64,000 nucleotides of DNA from Sorghum bicolor. Taxonomy: Eukaryota; Streptophyta; Magnoliopsida; Poales; Poaceae. The stretch lies in assembly GCF_000003195.3 (NCBI RefSeq), contig NC_012874.2, forward strand, positions 59,649,768 through 59,713,767. Reading direction: 5' to 3'. Each line of letters opens with the position of its first letter. The first letter of the stretch is position 1. The notes beneath the pieces were generated by a model. It did no database searches. It had not been told where the DNA came from and was given only the letters and a program-made list of their open reading frames with translations. This document shows, piece by piece, positions 22,952 to 33,073 of this stretch. The position numbers were made by a program, and so were the translations under genes.

Positions 22952-24869
22952 TGAAAGGTCCTAATATGGCTAGAGGGGGGGTGAATAGCCTATTTAAAAA
23001 TTCTACAAACTCACTAGAGCAAAAGGTTAGTAAATAACAAAGCGAAGCTTTTTGCTCTAGCTCTAAAGGGGTGTTTGCAAGCCACCTACCCAACAATTCT
23101 AGTTGCTAAGATCTCTATGCACACAAGAACTAAGTCTCTACAAGTTACACTAGAGAACTAAGCTACACAAGTCAAAGTAAGCAACTAAACTAATTACACT
23201 AGTTTGCAGTAAGTAAAGATAAGATGAGATATTTATACCGCCGTGTAGGGGATGAACCAATCACCAATATAAACAATCAAGCACCGGGAGAATGCCAATC
23301 AAACACAATTGAGACACCGATTTTTCTTCCGAGGTTCACGTGCTTGCCGGCACGCTACGTCCCCGTTGTGTCGACCAACACTTGGTGGTTCGGTGGCTAA
23401 GAGGTGTAGCACGAACCTCGTCCTCACTAAGACACCACAAGAACCTACCCACAAGTGAGGTAGCTCAATGACACGAGCAATCCACTAGAGTTACCTTTCA
23501 GCTCTCCGCCGGGGAAGGTACAAGACCCCTCACAATCACCGGGAGATGGCCACGAACAATCACCAACTCGTGCCAAAGCTCCTCCACTGCTCCAAGCCGT
23601 CTAGGTGGCGGCAACCACTAAGAGTAACAAGAAAACCGCAGCTAGAACGATCCCCAAGTGCCACTAGATGCAATCACTCAAGCAAATGCACTTGGAATCA
23701 CTCCTAATCTCACAAAGATGTATAATCTATGAAGGAGATGAGTGGGAGGTGTTTGCTTAGGCTCACAAGGATGTCTAGTAGTCAAGAATGCCAAGAGAGT
23801 GAGCCCCAAGCCGGCCAAACACGTATTTATAGCCCCTCAAACAAATAGAGCCGTTGGCTCTTACACTGGGCGAAATACGGGGTCAGTGGACGCTCTTAAA
23901 GGGGCACCGGACGCTCAACACCTGCGTCCGGTGCTCCAACGTCAGCCGTGTGTCAGAGTCTAACGGTAACCTACAGTGCACCGGACGCTGAGCAAGTTAG
24001 CACCAGACGCGTCCGGTGCACACCGGACTCATGCGCAGAGAGCTCCGCAAAAACACAGGGTCACCGGACGCTAAGCATCGGTAGCGTCCGGTGCTCACCG
24101 GACCCATGCGCAGAGAGGGTCGCAAAGCGCCCGCACACCGGACGCGCACCACCGGACGCTCAAGCCAGCGTCCGGTGCCTATCGTCCGGTGCCTTACCCT
24201 AGCTGGGCTAGGCACTGTTTGCACCGGACGCTCAGACACAGCGTCCGGTGCCTCAGTGGCCAGCGTCCGGTGAGTGTTTCCCGTGACTTCTCCAAATTTC
24301 CCACCGGCGCAATAGAAAATATGCACTTCATTTTCTCGAAAAGCGCCGAATGAGTAAACCAACAAGGTGTTAGCATCCTCTCTCTACCCTTCAAACTCCA
24401 CCTCCTTCTCAAAGTGTGCCAACACCACAATGTGTAAACCAACAAGTGCACGTGTGTTAGCATTTTCACAATCATTTTCTTCGAAGGAGTTAAGTTAGCT
24501 CACTAGGTTCTAAATGCATGCACATGAACAATGACACCTAGTGGCACTTGATAACCGCTTAGCCAAAGAATTCCCCTCTTTATAGTACGGCTATCTATCC
24601 TAAATGTGATCACACCCTCTATGGTGTCTTGATCACCAAAACCAAAACCCTAAGCAATACCTTCGCCTTGATCTCCATAGAGTTTTGTTTTTCTCTTTCT
24701 TCTTTTCCAAGTTGAGCACTTGATCATCTTGTGGTCATCACCATCATCACCATGATCATCACTTGCTCCATCACTTGGCATGTACCAACCTCATTAAGTC
24801 TACACACACTTACTATGGAGGTTAGTACTAGGGTTTCATCAATTATCCAAAACCAAACTAGGGCTTTCA
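22952..24869 (-). repeat. Copia 5' LTR
   Basis: It runs from TGAAAGGTCC to GGGCTTTCA, 1918 bp, and matches 14558-16465. The TATA box on the minus strand at about 23824-23832 drives the element. The GCGTCCGGTG cluster lies at 23880-24280. A 9-bp trinucleotide-type insertion near 24745 distinguishes the copies. Confidence 0.95.
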
Positions 24870-25059
24870 GAGGGTAAGCTAACCTCAGGGACGACGAAGT
24901 TGACGGCCATTGCCCCACAGAGAAGAAGATCGAAAACTTGGGGGTTGTTGGAGGAAGTTCTTGCTGGAGTTCTTGGAGCTCTCGAACAGTGCCGCCGCCA
25001 GGAAAGCAGAGTTGGGGCTGTAGAATGATGCGATGGAGAAGGAGTACCCGAGAAGGGAG

Positions 25060-25067
25060 TATTTATA
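25060..25067 (-). promoter_or_regulatory. TATA box of the antisense PMD gene
   Basis: TATAAATA on the minus strand lies 150 nt upstream of ATG 24910, a normal plant core-promoter distance. It is separate from both LTR promoters, so the antisense gene seems to have its own start. Confidence 0.65.
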
Positions 25068-25068
25068 G

Positions 25069-25468
25069 GACAAAACGGGCAAGGGCAAATTTGACTTATC
25101 TCTTCGCCATATCCGTGAAATCCGAGGGTACTCAGGTGGATATGGTAACTGTTCACACGGTAATCAAGGGATAGCGCAGGTGATTTGACAGGAAGCGGTC
25201 ATGATTTGGAGATATTTTACTGTGCGGGATCTCTTGGTCGGTCCATCGACAGTTCCCTCTAACGGTAATATTGCCGATGGGCGCATAAAGTGGAGAGATC
25301 CGGTTCGGAAGGTTGAGGAATTTGAGGAACCTGCAGGAGAATTGGGCCAAGGTTGTTCAGATTTAAACGGTCGGTTACCAAATTGGGAGAATTAATTGCG
25401 GAAAGGCATCATTACTGCAGAGAATTTCGGAGCATTAATGATTTTATACTCCGAAATTGGGGGGCATG
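25069..25468. other. Tat internal 3' region with polypurine tract
   Basis: This is non-coding sequence upstream of the antisense TATA box. It ends in AAATTGGGGGGCA (25454-25466), the probable PPT, directly before the LTR start at 25469. Confidence 0.7.
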
Positions 25469-26183
25469 TGTTGACACCATTTTTGACACGTACCCAGGGA
25501 CCAGTAGAGTATAGATCGGCAGGTGGAGCAATGGTAACTAGTCTATAGAAGAGTTGCCGATGAGGATAGTTGCCGATGAAGAGACGATTGAATATGACTA
25601 AGTCCAGAGGTGGTGACGTGTTCTTGCCGATGATCAATATTGGTGTTTGCCGATGGCCATAACAGGAAGACTGCCAATGACTCTGAAGGAAAGCGTGGAG
25701 GTTGTCGATTGATCTGTGGCGGTGTCCCGGTCGGTTACAAGGGGGTAGTTTTATGTTTTCCTTAGTTATTTAAATTCGTTTTGTATACGGATTCTGTTTA
25801 ATTTGGAATTCGAGTCCTAGTCGTGTCTGATTGTAGCTCTTTGAGCAGGGTATAAATGTAGACCCTAGGGCCTTGTAATGATATATCTATCAATCAATCA
25901 AACACAAGTTTTTACTCATATTCTAGCATCTACTTTTTCGACGACTTCGTCATATTTTCCTTTTTACTACGAGTTCTTAGGAATTTGTCGACTTAAGCTC
26001 GGCGTATTCTCGAGTTCCGCGTGAGTACCTCTTGGCCGTGACATCCGGGCGCATCGCTGTTGTCAGGACCAAAGTATTCGAGTTACCACCTTTGCCGATA
26101 GTAAGGTCAAATCGGCTGGCACGCCTTAACGTTTGAATTGGGTATTAGCCCTTTGTGTTTGCAGATCAACTTTTGCACCAACA
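25469..26183 (+). repeat. Tat LTR, full length
   Basis: TGTTGACACC...CCAACA, 715 bp, with TATA box TATAAATG at 25851-25858. It contains several GCCGAT motifs (25556-25655). It serves as 3' LTR of the element to its left, but also continues into a PBS, as a 5' LTR would. Confidence 0.9.
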
Positions 26184-26215
26184 CATCTTTTGGCACGCCC
26201 GGTGGGACCAGATTC
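26184..26215 (+). other. second Tat PBS, then broken junction
   Basis: The text after the LTR (CATCTTTTGGCACGCCCGG and on to GATTC) is identical to 1183-1214. At 26216 it changes abruptly to a Copia LTR interior. So a second internal region once followed this LTR. Confidence 0.9.
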
Positions 26216-27635
26216 GGCGCTTTTTGAGAAAATGAAGTGCATATTTTCTATTGCACTGGTGGGAAATTTGGAGAAGTCACGGAAGTGTTTCTCGCTGAGA
26301 AACACTCACCGGACGCTGGCTTCTGGAGCACCGGACGCTCAGACTCAGCGTCCGGTGTAGACAGTGCCTGGCCCAGCTAGGGTAAGGCACCGGACGACAG
26401 GCACCGCACGCAGTTTGGAGCGTCCGGTGGTGTGAGTTCGGTGACCCGAGCGTTTTGCAGAGCTCTCTGAGTTTAAGTCCGGTGAGCACCGGACGCAGCT
26501 TGAGCGTCCGGTGGTGTGCGTCCGGTGACCTGCGCGTTTTGCAGACCTCTCTGTGTTTAAGACCGGTGTGCACCGGACGCGTCCGGAGGAAACCTGCTCA
26601 GCATCCGGTGCTCTGCAGGTTACCGTTAGACTCTGACACGTGGTTGACTTTGGAGCACCAGACGCTGATGTTGAGCGTCCGGTGCCCCTTTAAGAGCGTC
26701 CGGTGACCCCGTGTTTTGCCCAGTGAAAGAGCCAATGGCTCTATTTGTTTGAGGGGCTATAAATACATGTTTGGCTGGCTTGGGGCTGACCTCTTGGCAT
26801 TCTTGACTACTAGACATCCTTGTGAGACTAAGCAAACTCCTCCCACTCATCTCCTTCATAGATTAAACATCTTTGTGAGATTGGGAGTGATTCCAAGTGC
26901 ATTTGCTTGAGTGATTGCATCTAGTGGCACTTGGGGATCAATTTTGTTGTGGTTTTCTTGTTACTCTTGGTGGTTGCCACCACCTAGACGGCTTGGAGTA
27001 GCGGAGGAGCATTGGCACGAGTTGGTGATTGTTCGTGGCCATCTCCTGGTGATTGTGAGGGTTCTTGTACCTTCTCCGGCGGAGAGCCGAAAGGTAACTC
27101 TAGTGGATTGCTTGTGTCATTGAGTTACCTCACTTGTGGGCTGGTTCTTGCGGTGTCCTAGTGAGGACGAGGTTCGTGCTACACCTCTTAGCCGCCAAAC
27201 CACCAAGTGTTGGTCGACACAATGGGGACGTAGTGTGCCGGCAAGCACGTGAACCTCGGGAGAAAATTATGTGTCTCAATTGTGATTGTTCATTGGATTT
27301 CTCCCAGTGATTGGACTTCATATTATTGTGATTGGTTCATCCTCTCTACGCGGCGGTATAAAGTTCAAACACTCTCTCTTACTTTCTTGCAAACTAGAGT
27401 AGCTTGCTTCTTGTATAGAAATTTTAGGTAGCTCTCTAGTGTAAGTAGTGACATAGCTCTTGTGTGCTTAGTGATCATATTAACTAGAATTGTTGGATAG
27501 GTGGCTTGCAAACACCCCATTAGAGCTAGAGCAAAAAGCTTCGCTTTATTATTTACTAACCACTTGCTCTAGTGAGTTTTGTAGATTTTTTAAATAGGCT
27601 ATTCACCCCCCCTCTAGCCATATTAGGACCTTTCA
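26216..27635 (+). mobile_element. truncated Copia LTR, plus orientation
   Basis: It is the inverse of the LTRs at 14558 and 22952. The first ~520 bp of the LTR are missing; it begins at the GGCGCTTTTTGAG equivalent and runs to GGACCTTTCA at 27635. The motif cluster is at 26300-26710 and the TATA box TATAAATA at 26758-26765. It is more diverged than the two nested LTRs. Confidence 0.9.
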
Positions 27636-28232
27636 GCTACCCCCTACCATTCTCAGACAAGTGGCCAAGTAGAGACTTCCAACAAGCAAATCAAGAATAT
27701 TCTTCAGAAAACAGTCAATGAGATGGGAACGGCATGGAAGGACAAGTTACCTGATGCACTCTGGGCATACCGGACAGCATACAAGACCCCAATTGGAATG
27801 TCCCCATACCAATTGGTGTACGGGAAGACTTGCCACCTACCTGTTGAATTAGAGTTTAAAGCACACTAGGCCATAAGGAGATGGAATATGGACCTAGATG
27901 TCGCTGGAGATCATAGAAGAATGCAACTATCAGAATTGGAAGAATGGCGAGAGAAAGCATACCACAATTCGAAGATCTACAAAGAAAGTGTCAAAAGGTG
28001 GCATGACAAGAGGATCAAGAAGAAGGAGTTCGCACCCGGAGATAAGGTATTACTTTTTAATTCCAGATTAAAGCTTTTCGGGCATGGAAAACTCCAGAGT
28101 AAATGGGAAGGACCATTCAAGGTAATCAATTCATCATCCCACGGAGCTATCACACTTCAAAATGATGAAGGTACGTTATTCAAGGTAAATGGTCAACGTC
28201 TTAAATTTTTTTTGAGCCTAATAAAGAATTAG
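27636..28232 (+). pseudogene. Athila-like gypsy integrase, C-terminal part
   Basis: The translation gives a typical Athila integrase end: [20 protein letters not shown], then [13 protein letters not shown], then KRWHDKRIKKKEFAPGDKVL, LFNSRLKLF and WEGPFKV. A TAG at 27867-27869 replaces the usual Trp before AIRRWNMDL. The catalytic core upstream is missing because the Copia LTR abuts it. The stop is at 28230-28232. Confidence 0.88.
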
Positions 28233-28656
28233 AAGAAATAGACGTGATCCATTTCTACCTTTCCATGGAAAATTAGAGCCCGACCTTTTTAATCTGACGT
28301 TTTTGGACCACGTATATATTTTTCGAATAAATTTTGCATCTAGAAGCATGCTCGAAGAGGCGGGCCCACAATGGAGCCAGGCACAGGGTGGGCGCCCTGA
28401 TGATGAGGGCGGGCGCCCAGCCCCTGTCTCCTCTCAGTCCCGATTTCCTCCGTCGCGATAAACCCATTTATGGTAAACTAAATAATCATGCGGATGGAAT
28501 GTTTCGCACGCATGGTGGCGGGAGTAGCCCGAGCAAACCCTAGAGGCACTTTTTGGCCCCTATATAAACAGACCCCTGACGTCAGTTTTCAACACCAATT
28601 CATTCAAGCCTTCTCTCCTTCTTTAATTAGAGCTTTCTTAGTCCCTCGCTGCTCCA
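28233..28656. other. intergenic region of Athila with internal promoter
   Basis: It has no ORF. GC-rich GGGCGCCC-type palindromes lie at about 28389-28420, then a TATA box, then a short leader to ATG 28657. Confidence 0.55.
28561..28568 (+). promoter_or_regulatory. TATA box before the Athila 209-aa ORF
   Basis: TATATAAA lies 89 nt before ATG 28657. A start about 30 nt downstream would leave a leader of about 60 nt. It is similar in layout to the LTR promoter at 30989. Confidence 0.55.
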
Positions 28657-29286
28657 ATGGCCGATGAGTTCCACGACGATTGGGAGGTCGTCCCCTTCGA
28701 CCTCAACAAGAAGCCCAAGGAAGACCCCGACGCCTACGCTCTCGTCCCGGCCAACACAGAGCAACAACTAGCAGCCATGCCATCATGCCAGCGCAGCTCC
28801 ACCCAATCCTACCATGCTCAACCAGTTCTCACCGCACCACCACAACCCCTACTTCTCAAGGGACCGTCAGCCAAGAAGGAGGCCATCGTCAAGGTGCCAG
28901 CCGGCACGAGAATCCTACCACCCAGGCCCAATGAGCGGGTCGTCGGAGTCAAGACCAACCGGAGCGGCGAGATCAGCAGCATCCGCTACACTACGGAGGA
29001 GGAGAGGCCTTACTTCGAGGGGATTAGAGCAGCCAAAGTCCGCTTCATCCCTCCAAAGGCAGCCCCGAAGCACGCCCTCAACGCTCTTGAGACACCTCCT
29101 AAGCGTCGCAAGACTATAGCAGATGTAGATGAGGACGTTCGTAGGCTAGACAAGGTCATCATAGAGCTCCAGTCCTCGGTTAACTCCATCAATAGGCAGC
29201 TCTCTAACCAGAACACCGTGATACTAGGTCTTAATCATGATCTTGCTAGTGCTAATAAGAAGATTAGGGAGTTAGAGCGCCGTTAA
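28657..29286 (+). CDS. 209-aa coiled-coil protein in the post-integrase position of Athila
   Basis: It is an intact ORF from an ATG in good context. The N-terminus is acidic (DEFHDDWEVVPFDL). The middle has Pro-rich and basic parts, including a PPKRRKT basic stretch near residue 150. About residues 155-209 form a predicted coiled coil (RRLDKVIIELQSSVNSINRQ, ending KKIRELERR). There is no signal peptide or membrane segment, so it does not look like an envelope protein although it sits where env-like ORFs occur. I do not recognise the family. GC content and codon use differ from the AT-rich DNA on both sides. Confidence 0.7.
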   Translation: MADEFHDDWEVVPFDLNKKPKEDPDAYALVPANTEQQLAAMPSCQRSSTQSYHAQPVLTAPPQPLLLKGPSAKKEAIVKVPAGTRILPPRPNERVVGVKTNRSGEISSIRYTTEEERPYFEGIRAAKVRFIPPKAAPKHALNALETPPKRRKTIADVDEDVRRLDKVIIELQSSVNSINRQLSNQNTVILGLNHDLASANKKIRELERR

Positions 29287-30566
29287 GTTATCTAGATTAG
29301 ATCTTGAGGCAGTGCATTTTAGTTATTCATCTTTAAATTCGTCTTAGATCTATTATTAGCTTCAGTTCATTATTAGTCAGTTGTAATAAATGCCTCAAGA
29401 TTAATAAAGATTATGTCCTGTATGTCTCTACTTTATTTTTTATGCAAGTAAGCAGAAAACAAGTATGGGGGAGATCCCCCGACATGCCAAACACACTTCG
29501 ACTACACCACTCCACAATTCAGGTACATACTCTGCACACTTTACACATACGCATATATCTTGGTTCGTACAGAATATTGTCTCTGACATAATAAATTAAA
29601 AAGATAAAAATATTTCTAATCATGATTAATCTCACTATGTGATATTTCCTGAAAACCTACAATTATTGAAAAATCATTTTAAAACCCTGTGTTGCTTAAG
29701 TCACTGTGGAATATGAGATGGTAGAGTATGAGTATCTTATTCTTGATATCGTTGTTGCTTGGAGAATTTATTTCAAAAATCTTCAAAAATTCTAGCTACC
29801 ATCCTCAATGTTTTATATGCCTGCTAAACCTTAAAATTAAATAATTAGAAAAGCTATCTACTCTGTATTGAGTTTGTTCAAAACGTGTTAGACCCTTGTT
29901 GAGAGATTTATCATGCTCCTAAGATCAAGACATTTATTCAGAAAGATTCACTCTTCTGAAGTATTATTGCGTTAGAGGCATGGGCTATGCAAAAATATGA
30001 GTATTTCGAGGAAATAAAAAGGAGCAAGTGCTCGACAACCTCGCAGAAAAAATGGACAAGTATCCGCTAGTAGAATTAGGGGTACCTCGGTATCCACCTG
30101 AAAAAAAAGAGAAGAAAATGATAGCCCATGGTCCGTCTAATAAGAAATATGCCAGTAAGAGTTGACAAGTTTTTAATTTCCAAAGTCTTTGATCTAAGAG
30201 TATGGCATTCCTCTCCTCGGATCCCATTTTGATCAGGCAATAAATGCAAGATAAGAATGCTTTAGAATTTCTGCAAATTAAAACAGCCTCAGTGAGATAT
30301 ACAAAAGATAATGAGTGATCTGAGAGAACCTATGAGGATAAAGGTATGCTAATTTTCTTTTCAAAAATATACAAAAACTCCAAGTGACAGGATTGAGAAG
30401 AAAACAGGATCTCTACTTTTGGCCATATATTTCCTGACTACGGTACACAGTGGATTTTTACAACACCCTGCAGGTATGAAAAGAATGTTTTACAATGTTT
30501 TAACCCCAGATATTTTTTAACCATCCTTTTCTCGAGGACGAGTAAAAGCCTAAGTATGGGGGTGTT
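29287..30566. other. Athila internal 3' non-coding region with PPT
   Basis: It is AT-rich without ORFs. It ends in AAGTATGGGGGTGTT just before the LTR start, a purine-rich tract that can serve as PPT. Confidence 0.65.
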
Positions 30567-31795
30567 TGTTGACGGTTCTTAAGTATCAATTTTAATCATG
30601 AAATAAATAAGGGAAAGGACCAATATGCAAACAACACCTAGAATTAGGGTTTGATCTGATAGAATTCCACGAGTTTTGTTGTTTATCTATTTCTGCAGGG
30701 GGTTATCAGGAAATATGGAAGAAAGGCCCACACGTCGGGTTTACATAGAGATATTAACGTGCACCGCAATTATTCAACATCTAGAAGAGTCCAGAAGCCA
30801 CGGGAACGAACGGGAGGCCGATCGGGCCCGGGGGCAGGGCGCCCGCCCTCCCCCCTTGGGCGCCTGCCCACCTCTGGTGGCCAATCAGGGTGAATCACGC
30901 GGATTATGCTCCACCGCCTTTGAGGATCAAGGAGAACCGTTCAATCAATGTCGGTTTGATCCGACGGCCCAGATTCATTTGAAAGGACTATATAAGCAAG
31001 GCCCCTGGCCCCTGGAGAGGAGAATCCCATTATTCATTAGCATATTTTCCAGAGAGGATTCAGAGAGAGAGGTTCCTTAGGGTTCCCACCTCATAGGGCT
31101 TAGCATCCAATGTGAGAGTAGACTTAGTTCTACTAGATTGAGAGAGATAGAGTGGAGGTGTAGATCGGAGGAAGCCCGGCCTGTCGGTGTCTACTTCGAG
31201 GTTGTACCTGCGGGATCAAGTCTCCTAACCCGAGGCTTGCTCCTAGGATTCTTCAGTATTTCGACTTCTAAATTCTAGTAAGTTTTTTGTTTTATTGTTC
31301 TTTGGTTTATGAGTTTACTTTGATCTTTTTGCGTAGAGTTTAGAGTAATCATCTCTAGCGTAAACGTGGTGTTTGGGCTAGGATACTCATAGATATCCCT
31401 TGACTAGCTGGACCGTGGTAGTAGCGAGGAACGTGACATTTCCGAGTTACCTTTGTAGCCCATATCCCGTTAGCACGATCGATAGGGTTTATAGGTGTGG
31501 GTCGAACATCCTCTGTGGTGTCTAGATTCCGTGAGCCTCCCCAATAGAACAGTAGATCATCCTTACCAAGGTTAGAATGAGAGTGTGGATGTAGTCTTCT
31601 CTATACATCACTCACATCAAATCACATAGTTTGTAGCCTAAAGGTTAGTAGTAATAGACCGGGTTAGTCAGATGCACGCTTTCTCCTAGTGGTAAAAATA
31701 TAAATACGATACTCTGGATAATATCTCGGGTGAAGTGCTCACTGATATCCGTGCGCTTGCGGATTAATTCCTGATTGTGTTACCAAATATCAACA
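30567..31795 (+). repeat. Athila-like 3' LTR
   Basis: TGTTGACGGTTC...TATCAACA, about 1229 bp, with inverted TGTTG/CAACA ends. TATA box TATATAAG at 30989-30996. GGGCGCCC-type boxes lie at about 30838-30870. The ORF at 30676-31080 overlaps the U3/R region and is not taken as a gene. Confidence 0.8.
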
Positions 31796-33073
31796 GTGGT
31801 GATGTGTCAGGCGCGAGCGTGTTGTTAGCCGTTGGCGGCAACGATCTAGTTCAAATGGCTAATGACACATGGCTACTCTCTAAACACCGGACGCTGGGGG
31901 TTGAGCATCCAGTGGCTCCCTGTAGTGAGTCCGGTGCCCCTGACTTTTGCCCAGTGAAGGGGCAACGGCTAGTTTAGCCCTTGGGGCTATAAACAGAAGT
32001 GTTGGCCGGCCTTGGCTGGTGCTGAGCACCCTTGGGACTTAGTGTCCATGCTTGGGGAGTTCTAGTGAAGCCTATAACTCACATATGCTTGATAGTGATC
32101 ATTCAATTGTGTGAGTGAGCGATTCTAGTGCGTTGCATTGAGAGATTGCATCGAGTGGCACTAGGTGTTCGTGTTGCAAGCCAGTGGTGCTTGTTACTCT
32201 TGGAGGTTGCCACCTCCTAGACGGCTTGGTGGCTTGTGACTCCGTCAAAGCACGTAAGGAGATTGTGCGGTGCTCCGGAGAAGAGATTTTGAGGGGTACG
32301 GTGCTCACCCCGCAGGGATCAAGAAAAGCAACTCTATTGGATCATGCGTGTCATTGAGCTACCTCACTTGTGGGTAGGTTCTTGCGGTGTCCTAGTAGGG
32401 ACGAGGTTCGTGTAACAACTCTTAGCCACTGAACCACCAAGTGTTGGTCGACACAACGGGGACGTAGCTTGGTGGCAACCAAGTGAACCTTGGGAGAAAA
32501 TCTTCATGTCAACATTGTTCTTTCCGTTGGTTTGCAAGTCCCTAACACAAGCTTGTTCTTACATTCATATACTTGTACTTGTGTAGTTGCTCTTGTAAAT
32601 AGTTAGCTTGTGTAGCTTGCTAGTTACCTTCTTGCTTGTGTAGCTAGAAGTAGTTCCCCTTGCGTGACTAATTTGGTTTGTGTAACTTTGTTAGTCACAT
32701 TGCTTAGTTTGTGTAGCTAAGTAATTTGCGCTCTCTAATTTGGCATTGGTTGCCTTGTTATTGAGCATTACTAGTGAGCTTAGGAGCTTTGTGCTTTTGC
32801 TTACTAGTTGTGTAGGAGCTCCCTCCATTTGCAAAGTACTAGTGGCATAGGTTTGTGTGACCTTGCTCCTAGAATTGGTTAGGTGAGCTCTTGCTAAGGT
32901 AGCACCTTGTTTGCTTGCTTAGGATCTTTTACAAGGTGCTAAAGAACTTAGATATAGGGGTGTAGTCTTGGCTATACCGATAGTTTTAATTCCACATTTG
33001 TTTCGGTTAGCCGGCACGTTAAGTTTTAGAAAGGACTATTCACCTCCCTCTAGTCCGCCATCTCGACCTTTCA
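31796..33073 (+). mobile_element. Copia LTR fragment, plus orientation
   Basis: It ends CTCGACCTTTCA at 33073. The TATA box GGGCTATAAAC is at about 31986-31995, with ACCGGACGC and GTCCGGTGC motifs just upstream. The order is the same as in the other Copia LTRs here, but the sequence is clearly a different subfamily. Its 5' end is missing; it starts directly at the Athila LTR end. Confidence 0.75.

Larger units (their letters stand above)
14558..24869 (-). mobile_element. complete Copia (SIRE/Maximus-like) retrotransposon
   Basis: It has two LTRs (22952-24869 is 5', 14558-16465 is 3'), a PBS, gag, a second coiled-coil/zinc-knuckle ORF, pol and a PPT, all on the minus strand. GAGGG flanks it at 14553-14557 and 24870-24874 (5-bp TSD). 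By eye the LTRs differ at about 25-30 sites plus small indels, roughly 1.5%, so the insertion is young. It lies in intron 1 of the antisense PMD gene, on the same strand. Confidence 0.95.
11503..24910 (-). pseudogene. antisense plant mobile domain (PMD) gene inside the Tat element, six exons
   Basis: Exons: 24910-24884, 14452-13011, 12932-12732, 12645-12285, 12212-12124 and 12048-11503. All five introns are GT-AG; four are 72-86 nt, and intron 1 was about 114 nt before a Copia element landed in it. Junction phases agree, giving about 888 codons. Exon 1 encodes MAVNFVVPE. Exon 2 is a PMD (aminotransferase-like, PF10536 type) region, with LIAASYFWSDTLNAFVFGHG, LMLTGLD and GGPWWFINMWLSLHMHK. Exon 4 is Pro/Glu/Ser-rich with a basic PKRKGSKSTRSQAKRQR stretch. 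Exon 6 ends in a coiled coil. Lesions: TAA at 14213-14215 and a 1-nt frameshift near 13330. PMD proteins occur both as plant nuclear genes (MAIN/MAIL) and in transposons; the function here is unknown. The boundary to a second PMD gene model could differ. Confidence 0.8.

Noticed and set aside
30676..31080. 134-codon ORF with a plausible length
   Set aside because: It spans the U3/R part of the Athila LTR, including its TATA box.
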